Assembly (NCBI RefSeq): GCF_051020515.1
Contig: NZ_CP194857.1
Location: 1,736,001 to 1,800,000, forward strand
Direction of reading: 5' to 3'
DNA from: CALKWS01 sp051020515
Lineage (GTDB): Bacteria; Actinomycetota; Actinomycetes; Actinomycetales; Beutenbergiaceae
Length of the DNA: 64,000 nucleotides
Position 1 is the first letter of the stretch; every line of letters starts with the position of its first letter. Positions 10,675-21,302 of this stretch are shown here, piece by piece. The notes beneath the pieces were generated by a model. That model was given only the letters and a program-made list of their open reading frames with translations, was not told the DNA's origin and did not search any database. Both the position numbers and the translations under genes were made by a program.

Positions 10675-10827
10675 CCAGGACGGGTTCGCAGGCCGGGTCA
10701 TCGTCTGCGATTGATAGCATCGGCCTATGGCGATGCGCGCCTGCGGCTTGGTGGGTGCCCGTGGCCGGGGCCGGGCCAACGACCACTCGCAGACCACACC
10801 GGCGCTGCTGCCGGCCGGAGCCTGGCC

Positions 10828-11740
10828 ATGACCGAGCAGTACGTGCCGGTGACCGCCGGTCAGAAGTACCGGTCCCGGATCGCGTTGGCGCTGGTGATCA
10901 CCGTGACCGTGATGGTGGCCGAGGTGATCGGTGCCGTGCTGACCGGTTCCCTCGCCCTCCTCGCCGACGCCGGCCACATGCTCACCGACTCCGCCGGGCT
11001 GGCTATCGCCCTGGTCGCCACCTGGCTGGCGGCGCGCCCCGCGAGCGGACGGTGGACCTTCGGGTTCCAACGAGCCGAGGTGTTCGCCGCCCTGATCAAC
11101 GGGGTGCTGCTTGCGGTGATCGCCGTGGTGGTGATCATCGAAGGGATCCGGCGTTTGCTCGAGCCTCCCGAGGTGCAGGGCCCGCTGATGCTGGTCTTCG
11201 GTGTGATCGGGTTGGTGGCCAACCTCATCGCGCTCCGCCTGCTGTCCGCCGGCAGGTCCGAGAGCCTGAACGTGCGCGGGGCCTACCTGGAGGTGCTGGG
11301 CGACCTGCTCGGTTCGGTTGCGGTGATCGCCGCGGCGGTGGTGATCGCGTTGACCGGGTGGAGCGCCGCCGACGCGGTGGCCTCGTTGGCGATCGGACTC
11401 ATGATCGCCCGCGCGCGCGGCCCTGCTGCTGCGTGACGTGGGGCGGGTGCTGCTGGAAGGCACCCCGGAGGATCTGGAGCTGACCCGGGTGCGTGAGCAC
11501 ATGAGGAGCGTGGACGGCGTGCTGGACGTGCACGACCTGCACGCCTGGACCATCACCTCCGGAGTCCCGGTACTGAGCGCGCACGTGGTGGTGACCGATG
11601 AGGTGCTGGATCCGACGCAGTTCTGCCGGGTGCTCGACGCGGTGCAGGACTGCATGCGCGGACACTTCGATGTGCAGCACTCCACCATCCAGATCGAACC
11701 GGCCAGCCACAGTCACACCGAGACCGGCACGCACCCCTGA
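10828..11740 (+). CDS. Cation diffusion facilitator (CzcD/ZitB-type Zn2+/Co2+ exporter), frameshifted
   Basis: About 303 residues. Membrane helices carry the HxxxD metal site in ADAGHMLTDSAGL and a matching GDLLGS segment; the C-terminal cytoplasmic dimerisation domain contains HDLHAW. The frame breaks near 11408 inside a GCGCGCGCGG stretch (…GLMIA | PRALLLLRDVGRVLLEG…), so a one-base error is likely. The C-terminus EPASHSHTETGTHP is His-rich. The last 45 bases of the gene plus 14 downstream bases recur exactly at 23487-23545 beyond the CRISPR array, marking this 3' end as an integration site. Confidence 0.9.
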
Positions 11741-11754
11741 GGGCTGTCCTCACG
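11696..11754 (+). repeat. Left 59-bp direct repeat (attL-like) bounding the CRISPR-Cas island
   Basis: The 59 bases from GAACCGGCCAGCC to GGCTGTCCTCACG, covering the CDF gene's last codons and stop, are identical to 23487-23545. The sequences diverge immediately outside the match on both sides. Confidence 0.95.
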
Positions 11755-12066
11755 GGAGGTGGTTCCAGCCAGAGCCATCTTCCGTCAGGAAGTGCATTTC
11801 GCACGCAAGCAGGACTCCTAGTGCTGTCCCGGGATTCCTTCCCGCCGCAATCGATGGCCCCATAACGAGGACGAAGGGCAGGTTGATCGATTAGCGTGAT
11901 TGAAATCGGAGGCAAGGAGGCCGTCGTTGGTTTCACAGATCTGGTCCGGTCGGACGCAAGATGTCCGCTGCATGCGGGAGGTCGAATTCATCCGAACATC
12001 GTCACGAGTTCTCGACAAATCCGTGCGGACTGAGCGTTCCGTCCGAGCGCACGCCAACTAGTCGAA
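11755..12066. other. Non-coding left margin of the island (cas promoter region)
   Basis: 312 bases without a convincing gene. They are noticeably richer in A/T than the flanks. The cas operon promoter must lie here, but I cannot assign -35/-10 boxes with confidence and no clear Shine-Dalgarno precedes cas3. A short minus-strand open frame is present but has no recognisable features. Confidence 0.5.
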
Positions 12067-14974
12067 ATGTGGCGACAGGCTTGGGCGAAGGCGCCCAAGG
12101 TCGAACTTGGTGAGCAGCAGCAGTGGTTACCGCTCCTCACTCACCTCACGGACACTGGGCGCACCATTGGTCTGCTGTGGGACGAGTGGGCCGGGCCGGG
12201 TCCTCGCGCCGTCGTTGAGCGCGACGTGGGGGACCAAACCTTGGCGCGCCAGATTGCTGTACTCGCCGCCGCCCTGCACGACATCGGAAAACTATCGCGC
12301 GCTTTCGCGGGACAGGTCCCGCGCATGCGCGAGCACATGGAGGCCCACGGCTTCAGGTGGCACGACGCGGCGGATGTGACAGATTCCAGACGCCTACCGC
12401 ATTCCGTAGTAGGCCACGTCCTGGTCCGAGATCTGCTCCGCGGGTATGGCGCGAGCAGACGAAGTGCTGATGCGTTCGCGGTCATCATCGGGGGGCACCA
12501 CGGCGTTCCACCGACACAGCAACTACTTAATGACGTGATGGACTCGCGCTGGCTAGTCGGCGTTGGGCATTGGGAGGAAGCCAGAACTTCCCTGATCCAG
12601 CACGTCTTAACTGATCTCGACCTCCATGAGGCAACTTCAGCGGTAGGGCAGATCGTGCTCAGTGATGCCAGCCAGATGCTCCTCACCGGACTTGTCATCA
12701 CGGCGGACTGGATTGCTTCCAACGATCGCCAGTTCCCGCTGGTTCCGATGCCGGAACAAGTCGCAGAATCTTCGCAATCGCGTGCTGACCGGGCCTGGCA
12801 GCGACTGTCCCTCCTACCCCTATGGCAGCCAACGGATGAAGCCCTCCGAGAAGAGCCAACACGCTTGCTCCGCTCCCGGTTCGTCAATGCCGAGCACTAC
12901 CAGGCCAACGCCATGCAGCGTCGCGCAGTCACGGCCGCACGAGAGATGCCAGGCCCAGGACTCCTCATCATCGAGGCATTGATGGGCACCGGAAAGACGG
13001 AAGCCTCGTTACTCGTCGCAGAGGTCTTCGCGCGCAGGTTCGGCCGCTCTGGCGTCTTCTACGGCTTGCCGACCAGGGCCACCACCGACGCCATGTTCGA
13101 TAGGGTGCTGCCTTGGTGGCGCGGTGTTCCAGATGAGAAGCACACTACCGTCCGATCCGTCCAATTGCGCCACTCCGGGGCGCCGCTGAACGAGCGGTTC
13201 AGTTCCTTGCCCCGCGGAGGAACCAACAAGACCGGACCATTTTCGGGCGTTCCCGCAGAGGTCGGCCGAGACGAGCGTGACGTGCCGCTATGGGCAGGAC
13301 GTCGACACGTGACTGCCGAGGCGGTCGCTCACCATTGGACCTCCGGCCGGAAGAAGGCAGCGCTCGCCGATACTGTGGTCGCTACGATCGACCACGAGTT
13401 GCTCTCGGCGCTCGCCTCCCGGCACGTGGTACTGAGGCATCTAGGTCTAGCGCGACAGGTCGTGGTCCTTGACGAGGTACATGCAGCCGACGCCTGGATG
13501 ATGGTCTATCTCGAACGAGCACTGGAATGGCTTGGCCGGTACGGCGCCCCGGTGGTCGCGCTCTCGGCGACGCTTCCACCAGGCCAGCGGACCGCCATGA
13601 TTCAGGCCTACGAGCGCGGCCGGCGAGCGGGCCTCCCCCCGAATCCCGAGGCACTGGACCCAGATCTTGACCTTCCGGTGCGATCAGGCCACACGAAAGT
13701 GCCACTGCCGGTAGCCCCCGCGACTACCGATTACCCGGTCATGACCTGTCTATCCGAAGGTTTCGTCACTCAACAGGCAGCGCCCGCCGGGGTTCAACGT
13801 CGGGTCTCGCTTGCATGGCTGCGGCACGGCACCGAACACCTTGCCGACCTCCTGGGGGCCGAACTGTCCGAAGGAGGCTGCGCCGTCGTCGTCTGTAACA
13901 CCGTCAACCGAGCGCGTGCCCGCTACGAGGCGTTGCGGGAGCGGTTCGGTAGTCGGGTCCACCTTGCTCATTCGAGGTTCATCGCCGCCGATCGCGCGCG
14001 CAACGACGAGTGGTTACGCACTGCGTTCGGACCGACCGACGGCAATCCCGAGGCGAATTCCCGTGACGGTCGCATCGTGGTGGCCACCCAGGTAGTCGAG
14101 CAGTCACTTGACATTGACTTCGACCTCATGGTCACCGACCTCGCACCGGTCGACCTCGTTCTGCAAAGGATCGGGCGTCTGCATCGTCACGAACGCGGCG
14201 ATGCCCGCCCACCACGGCTCCGTCACCCGCGGTGCTTCGTGACCGGCTTCGACCCGGAGGCGGGCCCCGAGTCCCTCGATGGCGGGAGCGCAAGGGTCTA
14301 TGGCACTCACTTGCTTTTGAGATCGGCAGCGCTGATTGATCACGTCATGCACACCCGCGGCGCTATCACCCTTCCCCAAGACGTGCCGGAGCTGGTCCGG
14401 CGTTGTTATGGGGAGGAAGGGTCTCGGTCCCCAGGAGTGGGCACAAGCCATGGAGGCCGCTGCAGAGGAGCACCACAACACGACCGGAATCCGGTGGCGC
14501 AACGCAAGCGCATACCGGCTTCGGTCACCAGGAGAGAGAAGGACCCTGATCGACATGCTGGCGGCGAACGCTAGTGAAGCCGACACGGACACCGTCGGCA
14601 GTCCGCAGGTGCGCGAACCAGACGGCGGCTTCGAGGTCCTGTTACTTGAACAGGCCGATGACGGGCTGCGGTTGCCGGCGCATCTAAATGACGACCGGAG
14701 AATCTCGACCGATCAGCAGCCCGACCCCGCGACCACCAGGGCACTTGCCAAGTGCATGGTGCGAATTCCCGGCTGGACTACCAACAACCCCCGGGATACC
14801 GACCAAGTGCTCGACGACCTCAACGTGAACTACTACGCCGCATGGCAGAAAGACCCCATCCTCGGCGGACAACTGATCCTCCTGCTGAGACCGGATGGAA
14901 CGGGCCGGATGGGGCCGTTCCTCGCTTCCTACGACCCCATCACCGGACTGGAGATCACCTATGACCGCGATTAG
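12067..14974 (+). CDS. cas3: CRISPR-associated helicase-nuclease Cas3 (type I), frameshifted near the C-terminus
   Basis: About 968 residues. The N-terminal HD nuclease shows THLTDTG, ALHDIGK, GGHHG and ADWIASN. The SF2 helicase shows Walker A EALMGTGKTEAS, Walker B DEVHAAD, SATLP, and motifs V-VI ATQVVEQSLDIDFD...QRIGRLHRH. The frame breaks near 14415 in GGGGAGGAAGGG; the C-terminal domain (GPQEWAQAMEAAAEEHHNTTGIRWRN...) continues in another frame to TAG 14974. Cas3 is recruited to Cascade-bound target DNA, nicks and degrades it. It overlaps cse1 by 14 bases, so all cas genes form one operon. Confidence 0.95.
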
Positions 14975-16652
14975 TGAGTCAGGCTTCAATCTCTTGGATG
15001 AGCCATGGGTTCCTGTTCTGGACAGAGCGGGAATCGTCCGTGAATTGTCCCTCACCGAGACCATTGGCCAAGCGAGGTCCGTCCGAACGATCGGCGGTGA
15101 CGTTTCCACCCAGTCGTTCGTTCTGTTGCGCCTTTGTCTGGCGGTCCTCCATCGGGCGCTTGCGAAGTTCACACCAACGAGCGCCGACGACGTTCCGCGT
15201 GCCGTGGAGGCTCTAGTCGCGAACTGGGACAACCGCGTACTCCCTGAGGTGCAGGCGTACCTGGATCGCCATCGGGAGCGGTTCGACCTTTTTCATCCTA
15301 CCGAGCCGTTCTTCCAGACTCCTGGGCTACGGACGGCGAAGGGAGACTACAGCGATCTGAGCAAGATCGTCGTTGACGTTCCGAACGGGGCGCCCTACCT
15401 AACAATGCGTTCTGCGCGCAGCCTGCGGTCGATCAGCGCCGCTGAGGCAGCCCGCTGGCTGGTACACGCCCAGGCGTACGACACCTCCGGGATCAAGACA
15501 GGAGTTGTGGGCCACCCCCGCGCCAAGGGCGGGAAGGTATATCCCGAGGGTGTGGCCTGGACGGGACAACTTGGCGGGATCCATCTGCGCGGCGAGAATC
15601 TGATGCATACCCTAATGCTTCACCTTTGGGCAGCACTGCCTGAAGACGACGAGGCACTCGCCAGCGACCTACCACCTTGGGAGCGACCGGTTCCCCGCGT
15701 CGAAGGCCTGCCAGCGAGGGTGGACGCTCTCGGCCCGTCCCGGCCAGCCGGACCCGTTGATCTCTTCACTTGGCAACCGCGACAGATCCTGCTCCGAGAG
15801 GACCGTGGCGGTGTCACCGGCGTTCTTATCACCTACGCCGACCGATTCCTGCTGCAGCAGCGCCAGGATCTCATCCGCCGTGAGCCGTTGACGCTCTGGC
15901 GGTACTCCAAACCGCAGACCGCGAAGTACAAACAGCGGATCCAGATGACACGTAAGCATCAACCGGGATCGGCACTGTGGCGCGGCTTGGCCAACATCAT
16001 CCACGATCATGCGCCAAACGATGAGGAACGCCCGGCAAGGTCCCAGATCCTTGCGCACGTCGCGGAACTGCGGAACTCGTCCCTGCTGGAGCATGGGCTC
16101 GTGCACCTGCGAGCGATCAGCGTCGAGTATGGCTCCCAGGAGTCGGTGATTGACGAGATCGTCGAGGACAGCCTCGATCTCCCTGCCGCAGTACTGGATC
16201 CTGATCAGCTGGAATTACGCAAGGTTGCCCTTGACGCAGTAGAGGCTGCGAGTAGCGGCGTTGATGCACTCCGCTTCCTCGCTGCCAATGTCGCGGCTGC
16301 CGCAGGGGCGTCTGGTTCATCCCTCGAAGGGCCGAGGAACATGGCGCGCGAAACCGGGTACGCGGCACTTGATCCTAAGTATCGGACGTGGCTGCGAACT
16401 TCGCTGCTCCAGTACGAGGACGACCCGAGTCGCGCCGTCGGCGCATGGCACCAGGTCGCCTGGCGAACGCTCCGCGGTCTGGGGGAGGAGATCGTTGCCA
16501 ACGCCCCGGACAGAGCATGGAAGGGCTATGGCGCTTCCGGTGCACGGATCGATGTGGGGCGCGCAGATGCGATGTTCGGTAACGCTTTGTTGAAGGCCTT
16601 GCCACTGGCCTTCGGAACTGACAGTAAGACGACTAAGGAGGTCAGTCGATGA
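14961..16652 (+). CDS. cse1: Cascade large subunit Cse1 (Cas8e/CasA)
   Basis: 563 residues with the Cse1 N-terminal signature SGFNLLDEPWVPVLD and, later, HPTEPFFQTPGL. It is the Cascade subunit that recognises the PAM and recruits Cas3. The start ATG 14961 lies inside the cas3 3' end; the stop overlaps cse2 (ATGA at 16649). The frame is intact throughout and length is normal for the family. No competing interpretation. Confidence 0.95.
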   Translation: MTAISESGFNLLDEPWVPVLDRAGIVRELSLTETIGQARSVRTIGGDVSTQSFVLLRLCLAVLHRALAKFTPTSADDVPRAVEALVANWDNRVLPEVQAYLDRHRERFDLFHPTEPFFQTPGLRTAKGDYSDLSKIVVDVPNGAPYLTMRSARSLRSISAAEAARWLVHAQAYDTSGIKTGVVGHPRAKGGKVYPEGVAWTGQLGGIHLRGENLMHTLMLHLWAALPEDDEALASDLPPWERPVPRVEGLPARVDALGPSRPAGPVDLFTWQPRQILLREDRGGVTGVLITYADRFLLQQRQDLIRREPLTLWRYSKPQTAKYKQRIQMTRKHQPGSALWRGLANIIHDHAPNDEERPARSQILAHVAELRNSSLLEHGLVHLRAISVEYGSQESVIDEIVEDSLDLPAAVLDPDQLELRKVALDAVEAASSGVDALRFLAANVAAAAGASGSSLEGPRNMARETGYAALDPKYRTWLRTSLLQYEDDPSRAVGAWHQVAWRTLRGLGEEIVANAPDRAWKGYGASGARIDVGRADAMFGNALLKALPLAFGTDSKTTKEVSR

Positions 16653-17351
16653 CCGCGCCAGTGAACGCTATGGAAGGGCCTGACGAGGCCCCTGAAGATG
16701 CTGCGCGGGCCTCCAGGCCAGTGCGGCACACGCCGCTGGCAACTGCCGTAGCAGCGCGTGTTCAGCATCTGCAAGCCGCGAGCCTCAAGGGCTCGCCTCG
16801 CGCCGTAGCCCGCATCGCGCAATTGCGCCGTGCTGTCAATACGGCGCCCGGGCAGTTGCCTGACGTGTGGGAGGACACGATCGGGGTCGTCCCCGAGAAT
16901 CTCATTGGCCGAGAGAGACGATCCGAGCCCGGCCGAACGAGCCGCGCACCACGCACTGACCTTGTTCGCACTGCATCGGCAGGGAAAGGCGGACATCGCC
17001 CACTCCACCCAAGTTTCCTTTGGCGGTGCTATCCGAGAACTAGCGCGACGGCGCGGCGGTGGCACAGGTGATGAATCCCCCGGGGTGCGCCGACGGTTCG
17101 ACGCATTGGTCACTGCCTCAACGCCCGATGAGGGTGCCTATCACCTACGGGGCCTTGTCATGATGCTCCGGGACGCCGGGCTGAGCATGGACTACGGCCG
17201 ATTGGCCCAAGATCTAGCCGATTTGTGGACGCCGGCACGCCGTGATGGCGTTCGGCTCCGCTGGGCACGCCAGTATCGGAGCCGCTCGCCACGTGCCAAT
17301 GACGACACGCAAGACATCCCAACCACCGCAACGACTGAGGAGCGATCATGA
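16649..17351 (+). CDS. cse2: Cascade small subunit Cse2 (CasB), frameshifted
   Basis: About 233 residues once joined. The first part (MTAPVNAMEGPDEAPED...DTIGVVPENLIGRER) and the second part (DDPSPAERAAHHALTLFALHRQGKADIAHSTQVSFGGAIREL...MDYGRLAQDLADLW) are in different frames that meet near 16914 in a GAGAGAGACGA stretch; one extra base explains it. Cse2 dimers bind along the crRNA/target in Cascade and stabilise the R-loop. It starts inside cse1's stop and ends inside cas7's start (TCATGA). Confidence 0.9.
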
Positions 17352-18509
17352 CCTACATCGATGTCCACATCCTGCAATCCGTTCCGCCAAGTTGTGTGAA
17401 TCGGGACGATACCGGGTCCCGAAGACGGCACGTTACGGCGGTGTGCGGCGCGCACGGGTGTCGAGTCAGGCATGGAAGCGGGCAACACGGACGCAATTTG
17501 TGCAGGATCTCGACGAACGCGACCTTGGTGTTCGCACCAAACGAGTGGTGGAGATGGTGGCCAGGCGGATCGAATCCGCTCGTGCAGACCTTGACATCGA
17601 AGCGAGCACTGCGCTGGCGACGGCTGCCGTCGAGGCGGCCGGGCTGAAGCTGGAGAAGTCCAGGCGGGCGGACCGAGAGGAGACTGAGTTCCTCGTTCTG
17701 GTGTCGTGGCAGCAAGCGGCAACGCTGGCTCAACTCGCTTTGGATGCGCTCGGAGAGACCGACGACGACGTTGAACAAGCGATCAAAGCCGTCACTAAGG
17801 GTAAGAGGGCGGCGAAGCAGGCTCTGGGTCAGGGGAGTTCGATCGACCTGGCGCTATTCGGACGCATGGTGGCGAACGACACCGATCTGAACGTCGATGC
17901 ATCCTGCCAGGTCGCCCACGCCATCTCGGTGCATGCCGCTGACACCGAGTACGACTATTTCACCGCGGTTGATGATCTCAAGGAACGCGAGGGGGAGCAG
18001 GAGGAGGCTGCAGACGCCGGCGCGGGAATGATTGGCACAGTCGAGTTCACCTCGGCCACCTTGTACCGCTACGCGTCGATCAACCTGCGAGACCTAAGTG
18101 AAAACTTGGGCGATCAGTTAATGGCTCGACGGGCCGTGGAGGCGTTCATCTCGGCCTTCGTGCGCTCCATGCCCACCGGAAAGGTAAATACCTTCGCCAA
18201 CCACACTCTGCCGGAGGCGGTGGTCGTCTCCGTGCGTGACGATCAACCGGTCTCCTACGTCGGGGCATTCGAGACCCCGGTGACACCTGGACAGCACGGC
18301 GGGTACGTCCACGAGGCGGCTGAAGCCCTGCGCAACTGGGCCCGTTCGATCACAGATAGTTACGGCATGGGTCCCGCCCGTTCGTGGGCAGTCGGCGTGG
18401 GCCCGGTTGCGGAGTATCTCTCGACGGCCTGGGGGAACCGACAAACTTCGCCGACCTTCCCCAGGCAGTAGGGGCGGTCGTGGACGAGCGCCTCACGGTG
18501 GCCTCATGA
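17348..18509 (+). CDS. cas7e: Cascade backbone protein Cas7e (Cse4/CasC), two frameshifts
   Basis: About 387 residues. The N-terminus MTYIDVHILQSVPPSCVNRDDTGS joins PKTARYGGVRRARVSSQAWKRATR after adding one C near 17417 (GGGTCC|CGAAG). The body is intact (SIDLALFGRM, QVAHAISVHA, FTSATLYRYA) to about 18430. There a further small shift restores the C-terminus LGEPTNFADLPQAVGAVVDERLTVAS and a stop that overlaps cas5 by ATGA. Six copies of Cas7 form the Cascade backbone along the crRNA. The restored overlap with cas5 is good evidence that the breaks are sequence errors. Confidence 0.9.
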
Positions 18510-19237
18510 GCACCCTCTTGCTGCGATTGGCTGGCCCGATGCAGTCGTGGGGGACCAGGTCCAGATTCAGTTACCGGTTCACCGACTCCCAGCCCTCGAA
18601 GAGCGCGATTCTCGGTTTGCTTGCGGCCGCACAAGGGCGGCGGCGCAGTGAACCGATCGAGGACCTACTACACCTGCGCTTCGGCGTGCGCCTTGATCAG
18701 CCGGGCCGGGTGATTCGAGACTTTCAGACAGCACGAAGTCTCGATGGCAGTCGAGCCATGCCGTTGACGCAACGCTATTACCTCAGCGACGCGGTCTATG
18801 TAGCTGGTGTTGAAGGACCACAGGAGTTGATCGACTCATTGTCGCTGGCCGTGCGGCGGCCAGAGTACCCCCTCTATCTCGGCCGCCGTTCCTGCCCACC
18901 AGCACGGAGCGTGCACATCGGTGTGCGGGAGATGGGGGTCGCTGATGCGCTCGCCTCGACCGAGGAGGAGGTTGGCGCACCTTGGGAAGCTGCGCTTTGG
19001 TGGCGCCGCCGGCAGCCGGTTGAAGTCGATCTCGAAATAGTCCGTGATGTTCTCCCAGGCGAAGCGACCACGGAACTGGTACCGGATGCTCCGCTGAGTT
19101 TCGATCCACACCACCGGCGATATGCCATGAGACCAGTGCTCCACGCGGTGTGCTCGGTGCGTAATCATGAGGGACGGCCACGCATGAAAGGCCGGTACCT
19201 CACGACGCATGATCCCTTTGAGATGACAGGATCCTGA
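18506..19237 (+). CDS. cas5e: Cascade subunit Cas5e (CasD)
   Basis: 243 residues starting MSTLLLRLAGPMQSWG, the typical Cas5e opening, followed by SRFSYRFTDSQPSKSAILGLLAAAQGR. Cas5 caps the 5' handle of the crRNA at the base of Cascade. ATG 18506 overlaps the restored cas7 stop, and the stop overlaps cas6e (TGATG at 19235). The frame is intact. Confidence 0.93.
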   Translation: MSTLLLRLAGPMQSWGTRSRFSYRFTDSQPSKSAILGLLAAAQGRRRSEPIEDLLHLRFGVRLDQPGRVIRDFQTARSLDGSRAMPLTQRYYLSDAVYVAGVEGPQELIDSLSLAVRRPEYPLYLGRRSCPPARSVHIGVREMGVADALASTEEEVGAPWEAALWWRRRQPVEVDLEIVRDVLPGEATTELVPDAPLSFDPHHRRYAMRPVLHAVCSVRNHEGRPRMKGRYLTTHDPFEMTGS

Positions 19238-19935
19238 TGTTCCTGACGCGTATAGAGATCAACCAACGCAGACGCGCAACGAGGCAAGTCCTCGCCAACC
19301 CTCATCGGATGCACGGGGCGGTGACTGCCTGCTTTCCCAGATCAGTCGACCCCGGACGAGTGATGTGGAGGCTGGACGAGCGTGAAGATGGCGTGTTTCT
19401 CTTTGTCCTCTCGTCGCTACCACCACCGGACGCCACCAGTCTGGTGGAGGACTACGGATGGCCCCAATTCGAGTCACCATGGCAGAGCAAGGAATACCAA
19501 CCTGTCCTTGATGCCGTTCAAAACGGAAGGCAATTCCAGTTCCGCTTGCGCGCAAACCCTGTTCGCAACGTCTTAGAACCTGCGAACGACCAGGTACAGG
19601 CTGGTAATAGCGGCTCTGGAGAGGTCAGACGGATCCGAGGGAAGCGGGTTGGCCACGTGACAGTCGCGCAGCAGCGCCACTGGCTCCTCACGCGAGCCTC
19701 GCGATGGGGATTTACAATGGGCGACGAGAATGCTCCCTCCGCCGACGTCGTTGAGCGGAAGGTTTGGACTTTCGCGAAGAAGTCTCGGACGGTCACGCTC
19801 AGTACCGCGGTCTTTGAAGGGATCCTGACCGTGACCGATCAGGGGGAGTTGCGCCGTCGGCTCCTTGATGGGTTCGGGCCCGCCAAGGCTTATGGCTGCG
19901 GCCTCATGACTTTGGCGCCTTTCAGTTCGCCGTGA
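19237..19935 (+). CDS. cas6e: crRNA-processing endoribonuclease Cas6e (CasE)
   Basis: 232 residues. The N-terminal ferredoxin-like fold contains HRMHGAVTACFP, with His in the position used for repeat cleavage in Cas6e. The C-terminal Gly-rich loop is GFGPAKAYGCGLMTL. It cuts the repeat hairpin of the pre-crRNA and stays bound to the 3' stem. The substrate stem, CCCCGC/GCGGGG, is present in every full-length repeat of the adjacent array. Confidence 0.93.
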   Translation: MFLTRIEINQRRRATRQVLANPHRMHGAVTACFPRSVDPGRVMWRLDEREDGVFLFVLSSLPPPDATSLVEDYGWPQFESPWQSKEYQPVLDAVQNGRQFQFRLRANPVRNVLEPANDQVQAGNSGSGEVRRIRGKRVGHVTVAQQRHWLLTRASRWGFTMGDENAPSADVVERKVWTFAKKSRTVTLSTAVFEGILTVTDQGELRRRLLDGFGPAKAYGCGLMTLAPFSSP

Positions 19936-20876
19936 GTCTGACGGGCGCGAGGCCGCCGACGCCAGTTGAACTTGTCCGGGCTGGTGAGCGGATCTCCTTT
20001 CTCTATGTTGAGCACGCGTTGATTAGCCGGGCGGACAACGCGATCACCCTCAAGAGTTCCCGCGGTGTCGTACATGTTCCAGCCGCTCAGTTGTCCTGTG
20101 TGTTGATCGGGCCGGGATGCCGGGTGACGCACCATGCGGTCATGCTGCTGGCAGATTCCGGATCCTCAGTTGTGTGGGTCGGTGAGAACGGCGTGCGATT
20201 CTACGCGGGAGGGCGGGGCCTGACTCGATCAAGCCGGCTCTTGGAGGCGCAGGCCGCACTGGTGTCCAATACACGAAGCCGGCTCCGGGTGGCGCGCGCA
20301 ATGTACGAGATGCGATTTCCGGACGAAGACGTGTCGACGTTGACAATGCAACAACTCCGCGGACGCGAGGGTGCTCGCGTACGCGCCCTTTACCGCGAAG
20401 AGAGTCAACGTACCGGAGTGACATGGAACAGGCGCGATTACCGCCCTGATGATTTCGATGCGTCGGACCCGGTCAATAAGGCGCTCTCATCGGCGAACAG
20501 CGCACTCTACGGCATCGTTCACTCAGTGATTGTGGCGATGGGCTGCGCCGCCGGCCTCGGGTTTGTGCACAGTGGCGGAGATCGAGCGTTCGTCCATGAC
20601 GTGGCCGATCTGTACAAGGCGTCGACCTCGATTCCCGTAGCGTTTGACGTGGCCTCCGCTGGCGTTACCGATGTAGGTGCCCATGCTCGTCGCTGTATGC
20701 GTGATGCGATTTACCAAGAGCACATCCTCGAGCGTTGCGTGCGAGATGTTCGTCAACTCTTGATCGGAGACCAGGGCGACCTCAATGATGAGTGGGCTGA
20801 CGTTATCGTCCTTTGGGACGCCGCCGATGGTTCAGTTGCTTCCGGGACGAATTACGCGGACGAGGTTGACTGGTGA
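19932..20876 (+). CDS. cas1: Spacer-integration nuclease Cas1 (type I-E)
   Basis: 314 residues from GTG 19932 (overlapping cas6e's stop). Metal-binding residues expected of Cas1 are visible: Glu in QQLRGREGARVRALY, His in LGFVHSGGDR and Asp in FVHDVADLYK. With Cas2 it inserts new spacers at the leader end. Length and motif spacing match I-E Cas1 proteins, and the frame is intact, so adaptation may still work. Confidence 0.95.
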   Translation: MSLTGARPPTPVELVRAGERISFLYVEHALISRADNAITLKSSRGVVHVPAAQLSCVLIGPGCRVTHHAVMLLADSGSSVVWVGENGVRFYAGGRGLTRSSRLLEAQAALVSNTRSRLRVARAMYEMRFPDEDVSTLTMQQLRGREGARVRALYREESQRTGVTWNRRDYRPDDFDASDPVNKALSSANSALYGIVHSVIVAMGCAAGLGFVHSGGDRAFVHDVADLYKASTSIPVAFDVASAGVTDVGAHARRCMRDAIYQEHILERCVRDVRQLLIGDQGDLNDEWADVIVLWDAADGSVASGTNYADEVDW

Positions 20877-21217
20877 CGGTGGTCGTGCTCACGGCGGTAC
20901 CGGCCGGACTACGTGGCGTGTTGACACGGTGGCTGCTGGAGATTGCTCCGGGAGTGTTCGTGGGACACGTATCGCGCCGCGTGCGGGAGCACTTATGGGA
21001 CCGCATCGTCGACGGCGTCGGACGAGGCCGAGCGCTGATGGTGTTCCAACAACGCTCGGAGCAGCGCCTCGGCTTCTGGGTTCACGGGCACGATTGGGAG
21101 CCCATCGATTTCGAAGGTCTTTCATTGATGTTGCGCCCAGAAGGTGATGGCTCGACAGACTCGGGGCAGTTCGCCGCCCAAGAACTGGAGTTTCGCCGAA
21201 CGTCGGCTGCGCGGTAG
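20873..21217 (+). CDS. cas2: Cas2 (type I-E, CasX-like Cas2e)
   Basis: 114 residues from GTG 20873, overlapping cas1 by GTGA. MTVVVLTAVPAGLRGVLTRWLLEIAPGVFVG is typical of Cas2e, as is HVSRRVREHLWDRI. It bridges Cas1 dimers in the integration complex. The C-terminal tail runs about 20 residues beyond the E. coli protein. It is followed directly by the CRISPR leader. Confidence 0.94.
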   Translation: MTVVVLTAVPAGLRGVLTRWLLEIAPGVFVGHVSRRVREHLWDRIVDGVGRGRALMVFQQRSEQRLGFWVHGHDWEPIDFEGLSLMLRPEGDGSTDSGQFAAQELEFRRTSAAR

Positions 21218-21302
21218 TCGGTAGCGCGGCGATGGGCCTTGCGGTTAGCGCAAACTAATACGGACGCGACGGTTTGGTTGGTAACGTTGCAGGTCAGCAA
21301 CT
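21218..21302 (+). promoter_or_regulatory. CRISPR leader
   Basis: 85 bases between cas2 and the first repeat, less GC-rich than the surroundings (CAAACTAATACGG, GGTTTGGTTGGTAACG). By position and orientation it holds the array promoter and the site where Cas1-Cas2 insert new spacers. Confidence 0.75.

Noticed and set aside
9286..11688. 800-codon minus-strand open frame over rsgA and the CDF gene
   Set aside because: Overlaps two conserved genes and has a composition typical of antisense frames.
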